From Cryptomeria japonica (Eukaryota > Streptophyta > Pinopsida > Cupressales > Cupressaceae), in assembly GCF_030272615.1 (NCBI RefSeq), contig NC_081414.1, forward strand, positions 763,101,648 to 763,165,647: DNA of 64,000 nucleotides, written 5' to 3'. Numbering within the stretch: the stretch's first letter is position 1; every line of letters starts with the position of its first letter. Below are positions 37,433-48,598 of the stretch, piece by piece. The notes under the pieces were generated by a model. It was not told the DNA's origin. It saw nothing but the letters and a program-made list of their open reading frames with translations, and ran no database searches. The position numbers and the translations under genes are program-made.

Positions 37433-39727
37433 TATGTTTTCATTTTCATCATGTGTGACTCTAGACTATGATCTAGTAGAAGTTGGTGAATATGTATCTA
37501 CCTTTGTCAATGATGAGGATTTACTGAGGTGAAGCATCACCCATGAGTTACTTAGAGTTAGAGGTTGGTATGATTGCTGATTCTATATGTATTGAGACAA
37601 CTCCAAACAATATGTCATTGTTGAATCTAATCAACCTTCTGGTTTATGCAAAAATAATATGGAAACTTGTGTTTTTACTTAGAGTCATTAGGAATATGTT
37701 TTTTCTAGCCTAGATTGAGCTATCATAGCAAGTCATAGTAGCCACAAGAATCTTGTTATTCACTCTCTATATCGTGGGCCTATTTGTACTGGTTTTTAAC
37801 TTAATATAAGTGAGCTACCCTAATATCAATTTGTAAAAATAAAAATCTTAAAAAAATAAAAAATGAATCTTAAAAAAAATCCATCTTATATTTAAAGATT
37901 AAATATTTAATAATTTGATACATTATACCTCTAATAAACTTCAAGTTCTCTATTCTTTAAAAAAATTATTACATTTAGAAATTCAATCAAACTAACACTT
38001 CATTCACAAAGTTAAATAGGATTGAATAAAATGTTAGAGAGGATAAACTATTAATTACTTTTCTCCTATACATCCTTTCAAGTGTTCATTACTTCTCAAG
38101 GTGAGACTTGGAATTTTTTATATTCCCCGTTGGCATGGTCTATTATAGTCACTTACATAATATTGCATCTCCTCATCAAGGAAGTCAAAGTGAAACTCGT
38201 GAGAGACCTTAAATGTGGATAGGTTCTTAAAGGAGGACACAGTGAGAGGTGGTCTATTAAGGCCCAACGTCCTTGGCTCAATAGAGAAAGGAAGACAAAG
38301 AGGTTATATCAATAAGGTATAGTTAAGGGGCTAAGAAAATGATAAACCTAGTCTAGCTCTAATCTTAAATAATTTTTATCACACAAGCCATTAATATATT
38401 TTATTTCTTAAATCTTTATGAACTCTCATAATAAGTCACACATATCTAATCCTTTTTTAATTGTATTATCATATATGCTATAATAATGTTAAGTGTATTT
38501 GAATCCATGAAATGAGGGTACAATGTCTATTAATAAAACCTACAAAATTGATTATCACTATGCATGATAAGATCTTAAATGTTGGAATAAGATGTTTTGC
38601 ACCTCGTATAATGCTTATAATGTTTTATTCATTATTATGTGTGTCGTGCATGTAGGGAACCTCCACAGATGTGCACCACTAGGAGCTCGCATTCTGGGGA
38701 CCACTTTATATGTTGTATATACCATCGAGAAATATAGATAACTATTTTTTAAGACTTTTATTTTTTTTATCAATAATTACTATTGTAAAGTGGGTCACTC
38801 TAGTGCTACTTGCCTCGTAAATAAGAAAATTCAGCCTATTTGACAATAATGATCATGTTATTGAAGATTCTTGCAACAAAAATATTGAAAGTAGAGGAAA
38901 AGTCCCTATTGACTGTAATGAGATTAACACTTCTTCTTTAGTTTTAAGATGGAATTATACTACTAGTTTTCCTCCTTGGGCCAAGAAAAGAAGCTTAAAG
39001 TTGGTTGAATCATCCACTATGAAACCAAAATCTTTGGAGAAATTTGGCTTTTAGCCACCTTGACTTTAGGTTGGGTATTTGTAAGTTTTAGTGAAGTTTG
39101 TTATTTTTTTAGTTGTTTCTCTTGGTTGTCCTTTTTTATATTGTAGTTGTAATTTCATTATCTTTATGAATAAGGGTCTAGGTCCTTTCAAAATCCTTGC
39201 TTACCTTATTAAAAAATTAGATATCCAATTTGAAATGGTAGCATATAGAAAATCATATATACCCAACATATATTATAAAACAGATATAGTTATTAGAAGA
39301 TAAAATAAGTATCACATAGTGGCCAACACTTGCCTTATATTCTTACAATAATACAATAGAGAGTTCCCATTATTATAACATAGTTATAAAATTATAATAA
39401 TATCTATAACTAATTCAAGCCTTAACAATAACCTTAATTCTTACCTTAACATAATTTACACCCTAGCCCAAATTTAACCTGATTCGCACTCTAAACATAA
39501 CATTAAATACAACCCTAATTCTATTTTTGAAAATTTTAACCATAGTTTTCAATCAAACTCTAAGCCTAAATTTAATATTAATTTATAAATAATTTGAACC
39601 TTATTTTTAACCCTAACTTTAACCCTTATTCTAACACCAATTCTTATTGTAAACTTAATTTTAATCCTAATCATTATTATAATAATTTTAAATTATACTA
39701 ATAAATAATAATTAAGATTAAAGTTAT
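37433..39727 (+). repeat. LINE-tail repeat, copy 2 (left part)
   Basis: Aligns with 16378-18370 for most of its length, with scattered substitutions. It has insertions copy 1 lacks, such as about 115 bp around 39346-39460. It is cut at 39727/39728 by an inserted LINE and resumes at about 43833. Confidence 0.85.
39467..39700 (+). repeat. Degenerate telomere-like repeats (C-rich strand)
   Basis: Counterpart of 18107-18330, with irregular CCCTAA and AACCCTTA units. Confidence 0.6.
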
Positions 39728-40017
39728 TGATACTCAAGATCCAAAATGTATCTTCTGCATTCTAGATCTTCCTAAGGGGTCTGCCATATGGGACTTCATG
39801 ATGTCTTCAAGAGAGGTGTTGGTGAAATATATAACTTGGGAAGTGCATAGCGAGGACAACGTGCACTTTTAGTTGGATTCTTGGAATGGCCTACCTCTGC
39901 TAGGTAATCTCCCCCATCTTAGTGATGTTATGACTTCTTCGATTGCTATTTGAGGCTCTAATTTATTGGATTATGTGTCTACTGTTGAAATATATTCTGG
40001 CAAATTTTTGTGGAAGG

Positions 40018-40281
40018 TGTCATATGGTTGTTTGTCTTCCCCACAAGACTCTTCATTTCATATTTGATATGTTTATATATATGTTGTGTGCAGCCCATAC
40101 ATGATGTACTGTGTAATTGGATATTGGTTAATCAAAATTCTCCTTACGTTTCTGGTGGACATAGCCACTTAGTGGTGAACCACGTTAATCTTGTGTCTTG
40201 AATTCTTTGTTGTGTCTATTATTCTTTCTGTTGTTTTCTGTTCATTATTATGTGTTTTCTCTGCTCATTTTTAAACTAACA
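40018..40281 (+). repeat. 5' LTR of the mini element
   Basis: Starts TGTCATATGG and ends TAACA. Matches 41273-41537 with about 10% differences. Confidence 0.82.
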
Positions 40282-40318
40282 ATCAGTATCAGAGCTTAGG
40301 TGAAGTGATTCAGTAGAG

Positions 40319-40579
40319 ATGGAAAGGTAGATAGATAAAGGATTGAAAATTCTTGAGAAGATGCAAAAGTTTGAAGTTAGAGAAATTAGTTGTTGGTATT
40401 GTGGCAAGCGAGGCCATGTCAAAAGAAATTGTTGGTTTCTCAAGAAGGCTAAAAGGCAACCAAAAGATGAAGACATTGATCCAGTCATCGAAGATTTTCT
40501 TGCAAAGTTAGACTCGGTGGAGGGTAAAATTGTGCAAGAAAAAGTTAAAAACATATTCTCTAACTACTTCATCTTGTAA
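40319..40579 (+). pseudogene. Shortened gag with CCHC zinc knuckle
   Basis: The ATG at 40319 opens a frame with a TAG at codon 4, then 'IDKGLKILEKMQKF' and the zinc knuckle CWYCGKRGHVKRNC (about 40390-40431). After a charged segment (DEDIDPVIEDFLAKLDSVEG) it runs into the left arm of the inverted repeat and stops at 40577-40579. Copia gag proteins are several hundred residues and bind the element RNA through the CCHC knuckle. Here the central gag domain is missing and only start and knuckle remain, about 86 codons. Confidence 0.75.
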
Positions 40580-41098
40580 TCCATAATCAAGAACACTACT
40601 ATCAATAGTTGCATAATACACTCCTCTGTCAAAGTCTCTTGCTTTTGTGCTCCCCCATAATAGAATATCTAGAAGATCACCATTATCAGATTTTAATACC
40701 CAAATATAAAACTCTTGTATAGGTGTGAATAGCCTACAAAAATCACTCCCAATTCTCACGGTTGCCACACTGATGATTTATTGCTCCAGATTGCAGAAAT
40801 AGAGGTAGAGTGGAATGTATTGATTGTAGGTACTCTACAAGTTTCTGCACAAAATACAACAAATTCATTCAGTGAGGCAACCGTGCGAATTGGGAGTGAT
40901 GTTTGTAGGCTATTCACACCTATACAAGACTTTTATATTTGGGTATTAAAATTTGATAATGGTGATATTCTAGATATTCTATTACGGGGGAGCACAAAAG
41001 CAAGAGACTTTGACAGAGGAGTGTATTATGCATTTGTTGATAGTAGTGTTCTTGATTATGGATTACTAGATGAAGTAGTTAGAGAATATATTTTTAAC
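40544..41098. repeat. Large inverted repeat, 223-bp arms
   Basis: Left arm 40544-40766 and right arm 40876-41098 are reverse complements differing at about 11 of 222 positions, with a 109-bp loop. Each arm carries the same open frame on its own coding strand (TVRIGSD, then RLFTPIQ and FYIWVLK). The right-arm frame is 40781-41188 plus, and the left-arm frame is 40508-40768 minus. I do not recognise the protein. Transcription across it would give a long RNA hairpin. Confidence 0.95.
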
Positions 41099-41272
41099 TC
41101 TAATCTGACTGGGAGAAGATTAATTTGCACTATTCATGAACAGAGTTTGGCAATATTAATATCTTCTCAAAAGCTAGTTGTAGTATGAGCCTTGGAATGG
41201 AGATGCAGGGAATGTTACAGGCTGTGCTGGTTGCATTTCACAGGGGGGATTGTTGGGTATATGAAGCCCAAT

Positions 41273-41537
41273 AGTCATATGGTTGTTTGTCTTCCCCAAA
41301 ATACTCTTCATTTCATATTTGATATGTTTATATAAATGGCTGTGTGCAGCCCATACATGATGTACTATGTAATTGGATATTGGTTAATCAGAATTCTCCT
41401 TGCATTTCTGGTGGACATAGCCACTTAGTGTTGAACCATGTTAATCTTGTGTCTTGATTTCTTTGTTGTGTCTATTATTCTTTCTACTATTTTTTGTTTA
41501 TTATTATGTGTTTTGTCTGCTCATTTTTAAACTAATA
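41273..41537 (+). repeat. 3' LTR of the mini element
   Basis: Pairs with 40018-40281. The first and last dinucleotides have drifted (AG and TA instead of TG and CA). Confidence 0.8.
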
Positions 41538-41542
41538 GAAGG

Positions 41543-42830
41543 ATCCTTCATAATTGTCTCTTTCTAATCAATAGAGGGCATGTTTGCAACATGTCTTCTT
41601 GGAAAGGCAAGTTTATCTTTAACATGAAGGACACCCTAATATGGGCTCCATCTAAGGATGGGAAAGATTCAATTAAGGAAGGCTATAAAGTGATACAATG
41701 GTAAGAAAGTATAAAGTCCTCTCATAGAGCATTTTCCTTTTGCTAGAATAATTATGTTCTTCCTAAAGCTAGTTGCTTTTCTTGGCTTGCATTAAGAAAT
41801 CAAATTCTAACCAGTGACAAGTTAGTGAAGCTTCACTTTGCCCAGCCTAAAGCCTTTCAAATGTGTGCTATGTGATGAGGAATATGAGACAACTGATCAC
41901 CTCTTATTGAATTGTTCTTTCGTTCATGAGTGTTGGTCTTTTGTATTGAATAAACTAACTTATTGTATGCCATTTCCAAATAAATTGTGGGATCTTTTTC
42001 AATCATGGTCAGTTCTCCATTCAACCTCTTTGTATGCATGCATTTGGAAATGTATTCCTGCTGTAGTGATTTGGGCCATCTAGTGGGAAAGGAATAAACA
42101 AATTTTTTTTCAAGAATCCTTTTTGGTTGATATAGCTCAGGCAGGCATTGTGGAATCAGTTTCAGAAATCATCAATGCAAGTTTATCCAATATCAAATAG
42201 AATCATTACTTTTCTTCTTGGGATGGCAGTATTATCAGGGAATGGAAAGGTATTTTTATTCCTCCTGGATCAACACATATCCAGAAGGGGACTCAAGCAG
42301 TAGACTAGTCACTTATTAAATGGCATCCTCCTTCTCAAGGGTTTGTGACGATAAATTTCAATGGTTCATCAAGGGGTAATCCAAGAAAATATGGTATAGG
42401 CACTTGTATCAGAGATCATCAAGCTAGAGTACTAGCAATCAAAGCTTTCCCCATTCCTCCAGGGACCAACAAATTAGAAGAGGCTCATACTCTTTTTGCA
42501 GGGCTAGTTTTGGCAAAAAGAGGTGGTTTTTTAAAAGTTCACATAGAGGGAGGTTCAATGGTTATAATAAATGCATACATCAGTAGATCATCTTTTAATT
42601 GGTGAATAACATATATCATGAACTAGATATGGTCTTTAATTGACTCCTTTGAAGAACATTGTATTTCCCACATTCTCTACGAAGGCAATAAAGTTGCAGA
42701 TCTATTTGCCAATCTAGGTTGTGATGATGTGTGGATAGATTCACTTAACCCAATTTCTCATCTAAATAACTACCATCATCTTCATGAGTTGTTTCTATAG
42801 GAAATGCATGATTTCTCTGAATAATTTAGT
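41543..42830 (+). pseudogene. LINE ORF2 zinc-binding and RNase H region
   Basis: Continues the LINE split by the mini element. 41600-41830 reads as the linker (DTLIWAPSKDGKDSIKEGYK) before the zinc-binding region. After a frame change near 41850 the reverse-transcriptase zinc-binding motif follows, CVLCDEEYETTDHLLLNC (41838-42083 frame). The RNase H domain starts at 42345 (TINFNGSSRGNPRKYGIGT). The first catalytic Asp is Asn here (FNGS instead of FDGS). It continues with VHIEGGSMVII, where the usual D is G, and ends after a stop with ILYEGNKVADLFANLG near 42675-42720. Two substituted acidic positions and several stops mean no activity. Confidence 0.85.
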
Positions 42831-43832
42831 ATTATATACTAAAATATAGAACATTCATTTATTAGCTACCTGGCTTCGCTGTCTATGATCTATCATACCT
42901 TAGTTCACATGTTAGTAAACAAGTTTGGAGGATCTCCTAGTATCTGCCAAAGGGTGTGCGAAGGCACGAAGTTCAAAAAGTTATAAACAACAAATCTTAG
43001 GGAAAACAAACTCAAATTAGCTATGCAATACTATGACTTGTGGGATGGTCACACCTTCATTGGTGTCTCTTTCCTCACAATCTCGTTTTAAGAAATGATG
43101 ATTATATGGTTGTTTATGACAACAACAAGAGGACTCTAGAGAAACGAAAATTTTGTCATGTTCGAATATCTCTCCATTCTAGTTGGGTGATAGGGAAAGA
43201 TCTGGTTTACAAAATCCAACAGAAAAGACATGCATTGCTAGATTTTCTAGAACTTCAAAACTTGCATGTTGGGGTAGAAAGTTCTTCTCCTACTCCCCAA
43301 TCTTTGTAGGCACAATAGTCTCTTAGCTTGGTCCTGGACTTGAATGTTTATCCATTGGTCAATTTCATTATAATGGATTCCAATACTCAGTTAATTCAAG
43401 AGTTCAGTGAATGTTAGGGCAAGTGACCCCTCCATAATGGAAGATTGAAAGGTTCACTTCAAGACAGGGGTTTTTTGATATGATTTTGCTGATGGTATAT
43501 GGGAAAATCATTTGGATTCCTCATGCATACAGAAGTGTGACACTCGAAGGTGTTAATCCTGAGAAAACATGAGTCTTTGGTATATGATGATAGAATTGAA
43601 GCTGTTATTTTGCATTAAATATGCCCAAGTATGTATAATTGAGCTATTTCTGAATTAGTTTCTAAGGATCTGATTCAGGTTAGGCTATTGTCTTTCTTTC
43701 CATTGTATTCGGGCAATGATTCAGGGTTTTCTTTCTGGTTCTTTCCCTGATGAGCCCTTGAACCAATTACTTAATTATTAATATAAATGATTAATGGTGC
43801 GCCACTTTTGATTAAATATATATATTCTATTG
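42831..43832 (+). other. LINE tail
   Basis: Follows RNase H. A 90-codon open frame (43040-43309) is coding-like but has no domain I recognise. The end has AT-rich 'taatataaatgattaatgg' and 'gattaaatatatatat', fitting a LINE 3' end. Confidence 0.5.
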
Positions 43833-44086
43833 TAATTATAACTATAAAATTAATAATAATCTTAATTTCAATTAATAATTATTTGATGAAAAATTTAATA
43901 TAATTATTAATAATAGATTTATTATTATATATTTTGGATAATGTTATTATATATAAATTATTTATAATTAATAAATTAATCCTTATACAACATTTTAGAT
44001 TATATTATTACATTGTATAGATTTAATATTATATGATAATGGTATATAATATTGTATTTCATTTATGTTATAAATATAATTTAGGG
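43833..44086 (+). repeat. LINE-tail repeat, copy 2 (right part)
   Basis: Resumes the match to copy 1 (about 18418-18665): 'aataatagatttattattat' and following. It ends where the minus-strand ORF relic begins. Confidence 0.85.
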
Positions 44087-45445
44087 TTTCCTTTACTGTG
44101 GAAGCTAGTGGCTCCAATGTAGAAGGAGACAAACCATGCCTCTTATGATTGGCTCTCCTCCTGTCAATTCCATCTTGTATAGCTTTAAGAGAGGTTGAAT
44201 TTTTTACCACTATATCCTGAATTTGTTTTTCCATTTCCTCAATCTTCCCCATTAGAAGCTCCTGGTTCTCTTTTTGTTCTAGAATAATTTTGTTCTCATT
44301 TTTCTGCATCACCTTCTTAGAGATCTCATTCAATCTATCCTCCATTGTTTCCCCATTATCTAGCTTCTTGGTCATAACACTTGCCCCTTTCAAAACATAA
44401 TCATCTCTGAAATCCATAATCCATTTATCTGCTCTCACCCCCGCCTTGGCGATTTCTTCTAATATATTAATTTTTCTAATTTCCACATCAAACTATGAGA
44501 GAAACCATTTGATAACAATTTCCTATCTTTCCACATCCTTCTCTAATTTAAAAATCACAGCTTGAGAATCAATGGGGGATTTTTAGGGTCAAAGGGCTCT
44601 TAATTAGAGGGAAATGGGGCCATCTCCTTAAACATGGAAGACCACTCAGATTATAAATCCAAAGAAGATTCATAGTCCTCTAACTCCTCCTCTTCACTTG
44701 ATTCCAACATCTCCACTTTTTTTTGGGGTGGGGTAGGAGATGGATTTTGCTTCACCTCTTTGCTAGGGTTAAAACAATTGGGGAGACGTTTGGGTTTAGA
44801 AGTACAACCAATAGCTAAGGTGTTTTTAGCCACAGGGGCCCTAGAGATCTTAATTACTAGATTTGAGTCTGGTAGGTGGTTAAAGGGCTTAGAAAGGGAC
44901 CCACCAGAAGGGGTTAGAGTGAGATAAAAATTATATAGCCGAAGGATTAAACCATGATGAAGGGGCAAGCAGTTCTTTGAGTTAGCTCTAGCAAAAAAAT
45001 GGGATAAATATGAGTAGACTCAGAAAGAAAAGTTCATGCAGATTACATACCTTAGGTGGTTTAACCTAGGAAAGAACTAAGTGTCAAACCTTTTATAACA
45101 ACCATTGAGGGTGAATAATTTCATCAAATAAGGATTGCATCCTTCTATTTTCTAGGGAGCTCTTCTCTATTGTAATGCAACTTTGATACGCCCCTCCTTG
45201 AATAATTGCTTGAACCCTTCTTTATATGAGCCCTTTGACTTATTAGGAAAAGTAATTCTATCTCGTGGGAGTCTAATAATGACTGCAATCAACTTCAACG
45301 TGAGTTTTAAGGTGACATTACTCATATACACCTCTCTCTTAAGCTATGCCTCCACAAAGTTTTTTGAGAGCTCATGGTTGAAACTTTCCATACCCTCCAC
45401 ATAACTTTCTAAATTCCTGAAGTGATAATGTTTTTCCATATCTTT
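44087..45445 (-). pseudogene. Unrecognised decayed ORF with coiled coil
   Basis: On the minus strand an ATG near 45439 begins a coding-like reading (LESYVEGMESFNHELSKNFV, then RLPRDRITFPNKSKGSYKEG) that continues with a few stops to the open frame 44968-44651. That frame has a basic middle and an acidic end (LESSEEEELEDYES). A further frame, 44486 to about 44090, is rich in heptad-like charged residues (NEISKKVMQKNENKI, KIEEMEKQIQDIV) and probably forms a coiled coil. I do not recognise a family and assign no function. Its place among repeats suggests an element-encoded or repeat-borne protein, and a multi-copy search would test this. Confidence 0.5.
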
Positions 45446-45639
45446 GGTTTGCACTTGAATTTCTCACAATTATAGAGTTCAACCTGGATTAAGTCTCCCC
45501 CCCCATTTCCACCAATGGGAACTTCTTAACAGAAGCTAGGTAGGTGAAGCAAAAACTAACACTTTGGTTGTCACAACACTTATGAGGAGAAATGACATTG
45601 CTACTCAAAAATGACTTGTGAAAAGGGGGGCTAAGATAA
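45446..45639. other. Junction sequence
   Basis: No feature beyond the boundary between the LINE fragment and the decayed ORF. Confidence 0.3.
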
Positions 45640-46233
45640 AAAAGGAAAATTTTGAATTATAACTCATCATTATACTTTATGTCCATGTATACTGTTGCAT
45701 GAACTAAATCCAGAGGATCACAAGAATTAGTCCAAATTTTTAAATTCTCGAAAAATAGAACTAAGAAAACTAGCTTCTCCACAAATTTGTTACCCTCCCT
45801 CCACATGTGAATGATGTTGACATGACCACAGATACAAATGAGATTTTTTTAATTGTCTGGAAACCCTTTGAATTTCCAATTCGAAGAGGCTTCATTTTTT
45901 AGGAGAAGGGATGTGTTTCTTGAAAGTCACCTTCAATAATAATATGATTGTACTTTCTTCCATTAATGATGATCAGACCATAATAAGAGACAACCACCTC
46001 AACAAATCTCAAGGATTTCACTCCCAATTTTTCCATCTAAGCCAACACGACATTGCCTCTATGGTCCAGGACTACTCCACTCCCTCCTGTCTAGCTTAGG
46101 TTCCCTTCGAACAAGCCATCAAAATTTATCTTTAGCCAACCAGAATGGAGGGGGGTAAATCCAATTGTGGAGGAGGGTATAAATATAGCTAGGGAGTTGG
46201 TTAAGTCCCTTGAATTTGCAATTTGCTAATCCA
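45640..46233 (-). pseudogene. LINE RNase H region, part 2 of a split LINE
   Basis: On the minus strand the RNase H domain starts near 46150 with GWLKINFDGLFEGN, the first catalytic D present, then GVVLDHRGNVVLA, a YYGLIIINGRKYNHIIIEGD segment and, near 45770-45800, MWREGNKFVEKL. Stops interrupt it. The part N-terminal to it lies at 60389-60640 on the same strand, beyond the copia 2 insertion, whose 5-mers gatta and gattt mark the split. The element was therefore one minus-strand LINE before insertion. Confidence 0.8.
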
Positions 46234-46238
46234 GATTA

Positions 46239-46579
46239 TGTTGGAGTTGAGAAACACAACACCACATGAGCCTAAAGATCTTCTGCAAGCTAAAACAATC
46301 TATCACAAGGAGAAGCAATGAAGTAAAACAATCTGAAAAACAAAACACAAGAAAATATGCTTGAAAGAGGAGAGCTCAATATTCACCAAAATGTGTAATG
46401 ACATAATGATACAAAGAAAACAAAATTAACCTTTAATAGGTCAAGAAACCTTAAAAAGGAAAACCCTAGGCTTGCACATAATAATTAATAAAAGAATTAA
46501 TTATTATGTACCTAATGTTAGCTTAAGTGTTAAAAGATAATAGGGAACTTAAAGAATTAAACAAATATTGTTTAATTAA
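46239..46579 (-). repeat. Left LTR of copia 2, first part
   Basis: Begins TGTTGGAGTTGAGAAACA. Cut at 46579 by the gypsy element and completed at 54418-54444. Confidence 0.93.
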
Positions 46580-47853
46580 TGTAAAGCAAAAAAATCGTGA
46601 GCGAACCCTAAGCGTTCCCCCCACCACTCCAAGGAGAGAGAAAGGGGGTCACTAGGGTTAGCGGTTTTCACTTAGGGGAGGCTTTACATTCAAAAGAGGG
46701 ATTGAAACCCATAAGATCCAATCCCACACAAGGCAAGATTGGATTCTAAATGAGTTTCAAGGGTTAAGACAGCAAGGCTACCCTCTTTTGTAAAGAATGT
46801 AGATAGAAGGATTAAGCTAGAAATGCATGAAAAGTGAGAAAGATTCACTTATAAACTGAGATAGGAAAATAGGATGAAGCTGTAGACCTGGAATTAGTAG
46901 TAAAATGTCAAGATGGCGCTGTCCTACAAATTTGAGTGAAAGTTGATGGGACGATGGTGCCCGGCATGCACACGGTCCCCCAAAAAATCTGCGAAATGAA
47001 GGGGGATCCGTTCGTCTCTGCACAAGGATTCCAGATCTACAATTACAGCCGCGTACCTGCAACCTACACACAGAAAAGTGAAGATGATTGGGGGGTTAGG
47101 GATTAGGGGTTTGCCCTTAGGTCAAACCCTAATTTTGGAATTAACCAAGAAATGAGAAATGCTGTAAATGTAAATGATTGTAATGTAAAACAAGTACTGA
47201 TACCTTGTTGTAAGAATGTTTGTATTCTTACATGCGAAGGTGTAGATGTTGTTGTATGTTGTATGTTGTATGTGGTATGTGATCTCCTCTTCAATGGTTG
47301 AGTCCTTGTCTTGAATGCAACACTTAGCCTTGAATGGAGACTTAGAATGATCAATTGCTTGAAGGAATGCTTGAATGCTTGAATGCTTGAGTATCGTTTC
47401 CGCGTCTTGTACACATATGTCCTTCCTCTTTTCATCTACCAAAATGGGAGAGGAAAATGTAGTTTATATACTTGTCAATTAAGGTTGATACACTGATTTT
47501 TCCGACCTTAGGCTGACCAGGAAAGATTATTTTCCAATTTGCAAACATAAAGACCCGAGACCCAAAAGAGACCGGGCCCAAAAATAGGGGCAGGGACCAG
47601 GGCGCTGGGCGCCATGGTCCTGGGGGACTAGGGCACTGGGCACCCTATTCCTGAAGGACTAGGGCACTGGGCGCCATGGTCCCACCTCCAGGGACAGCAG
47701 GGTGCAAGGAGGATCAGGCCAGGGTGCTGAAAAATGCAGTTTTTGGTATCATGAACAAGTTTCGGGGTCTCCATTCAGGTTCAGTGTTGCGTCGCCCTTG
47801 TGAAGACCCAAATGCAGTTGAAATTGCAAGTGTCTCAATTTTAGGATGCTACA
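46580..47853 (-). repeat. 3' LTR of the gypsy element
   Basis: 1,274 bp. About 62 bp longer than its partner because of extra minisatellite units at 47597-47690. Confidence 0.93.
47597..47690 (-). repeat. GC-rich minisatellite in the 3' LTR
   Basis: Three ~32-bp units of the type GGACTAGGGCACTGGGCGCC, each containing GGGC(G/A)CTGGGC(G/A)CC. The other LTR has one unit (about 54216-54245). Confidence 0.88.
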
Positions 47854-48598
47854 TTTAGCCCCCACTTTAGCGGGAGTATAAGCGTACGCTCATACTTCCG
47901 GTAAAGTACAAGGAAACAACATTGAAAGACTTTCACCACATCAAGGAGGCAAGACACACCAAGCCCCCAGTGGACTAAGGATCTTACGACTTCGATTGAC
48001 AAAGTAAAAGGGAAGATCATGAGGGAGAACCATGACTGTCAGTAGTAAGGTTCCCTCACTATGAGTCATGCAAGAGAAATACCAAAAATTTTCAAGGCAA
48101 AGCTAAGTTCGCCTAGAAATTTTCAAGTATCCTGAAGGGATAGACGGGGTGTATGCCCCCCTATGTTAAAGCGATCGCACACGCCTCAACGGGGGTGATT
48201 GCTTTAAGGTAGTGATACACATAAGAAATGAGAAGGGAAAGGAGCACGTTATCACAAAGATTTAGCCCCCAAGTGTGAGAGAAACCCAAGGATAATAGAC
48301 ACAAAACACGAAGCATGAGGTGACTTCGCTTTCCTCGAGGTCAGTATACTGTATGATAATTCATGTATATCATATGTATGTATGCATAATTGTTCGTCAT
48401 TCCCCAATCAAGGAAGGTCACCTAGAAGAAGGGAACACATGTGTCTTTTGAGTCAACATGAGAGAGACCAAAAGAGATCTCAATGCTTTGCATCATCCTC
48501 AAGTAGACAACACTAAGGACAACAAATAGAAGAATGAGAATAACACATAGAAGAAGTAACAAAAGAGAGAGAGGAGAGAATCTGCTATGCTAATGAAA
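47854..48598 (-). other. Gypsy 3' noncoding region and polypurine tract
   Basis: The minus strand AAAGTGGGGGCTAAA lies directly before the 3' LTR. The rest holds no supported frame. In ordinary gypsy elements pol would occupy several kb before this point. Confidence 0.7.

Larger units (their letters stand above)
40018..41537 (+). mobile_element. Non-autonomous mini LTR retrotransposon
   Basis: A 1,520-bp element with ~264-bp LTRs, flanked by the perfect 5-bp duplication GAAGG (40013-40017 and 41538-41542). Removing it rejoins a continuous LINE frame around 'tggaaggatcc'. A copia-type PBS (cagtatcagagc, 40284-40295) follows the 5' LTR, and a purine tract (caggggggat, 41241-41250) lies near the 3' LTR. 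The interior has a shortened gag frame with a zinc knuckle and a 223-bp inverted repeat, but no protease, integrase or RT. It must have relied on proteins of another element. Confidence 0.85.
39728..43832 (+). mobile_element. 5'-truncated LINE inserted in the repeat copy
   Basis: Sequence foreign to copy 1 of the surrounding repeat begins at 39728 and ends at about 43832. It reads as the latter half of a plant LINE ORF2: post-RT segment (39750-40017, with KGSAIWDFMM and YITWEVH), zinc-binding region, RNase H and tail. It is itself interrupted at 40018-41537 by a mini LTR element. The RT domain is absent, as expected for 5' truncation on insertion. Confidence 0.75.

Noticed and set aside
39983-40017. 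TGTTGAAATA as the 5' LTR start of the mini element
   Set aside because: That start gives no target duplication and leaves LINE coding inside the LTR; a start at 40018 gives exact GAAGG on both sides.
47103-47442. Two overlapping minus-strand frames of 106-110 codons in the gypsy LTR, with a counterpart at 53723-54063
   Set aside because: They lie in LTR sequence and include a short 'gcttgaat' repeat; frames differ between the two LTRs.
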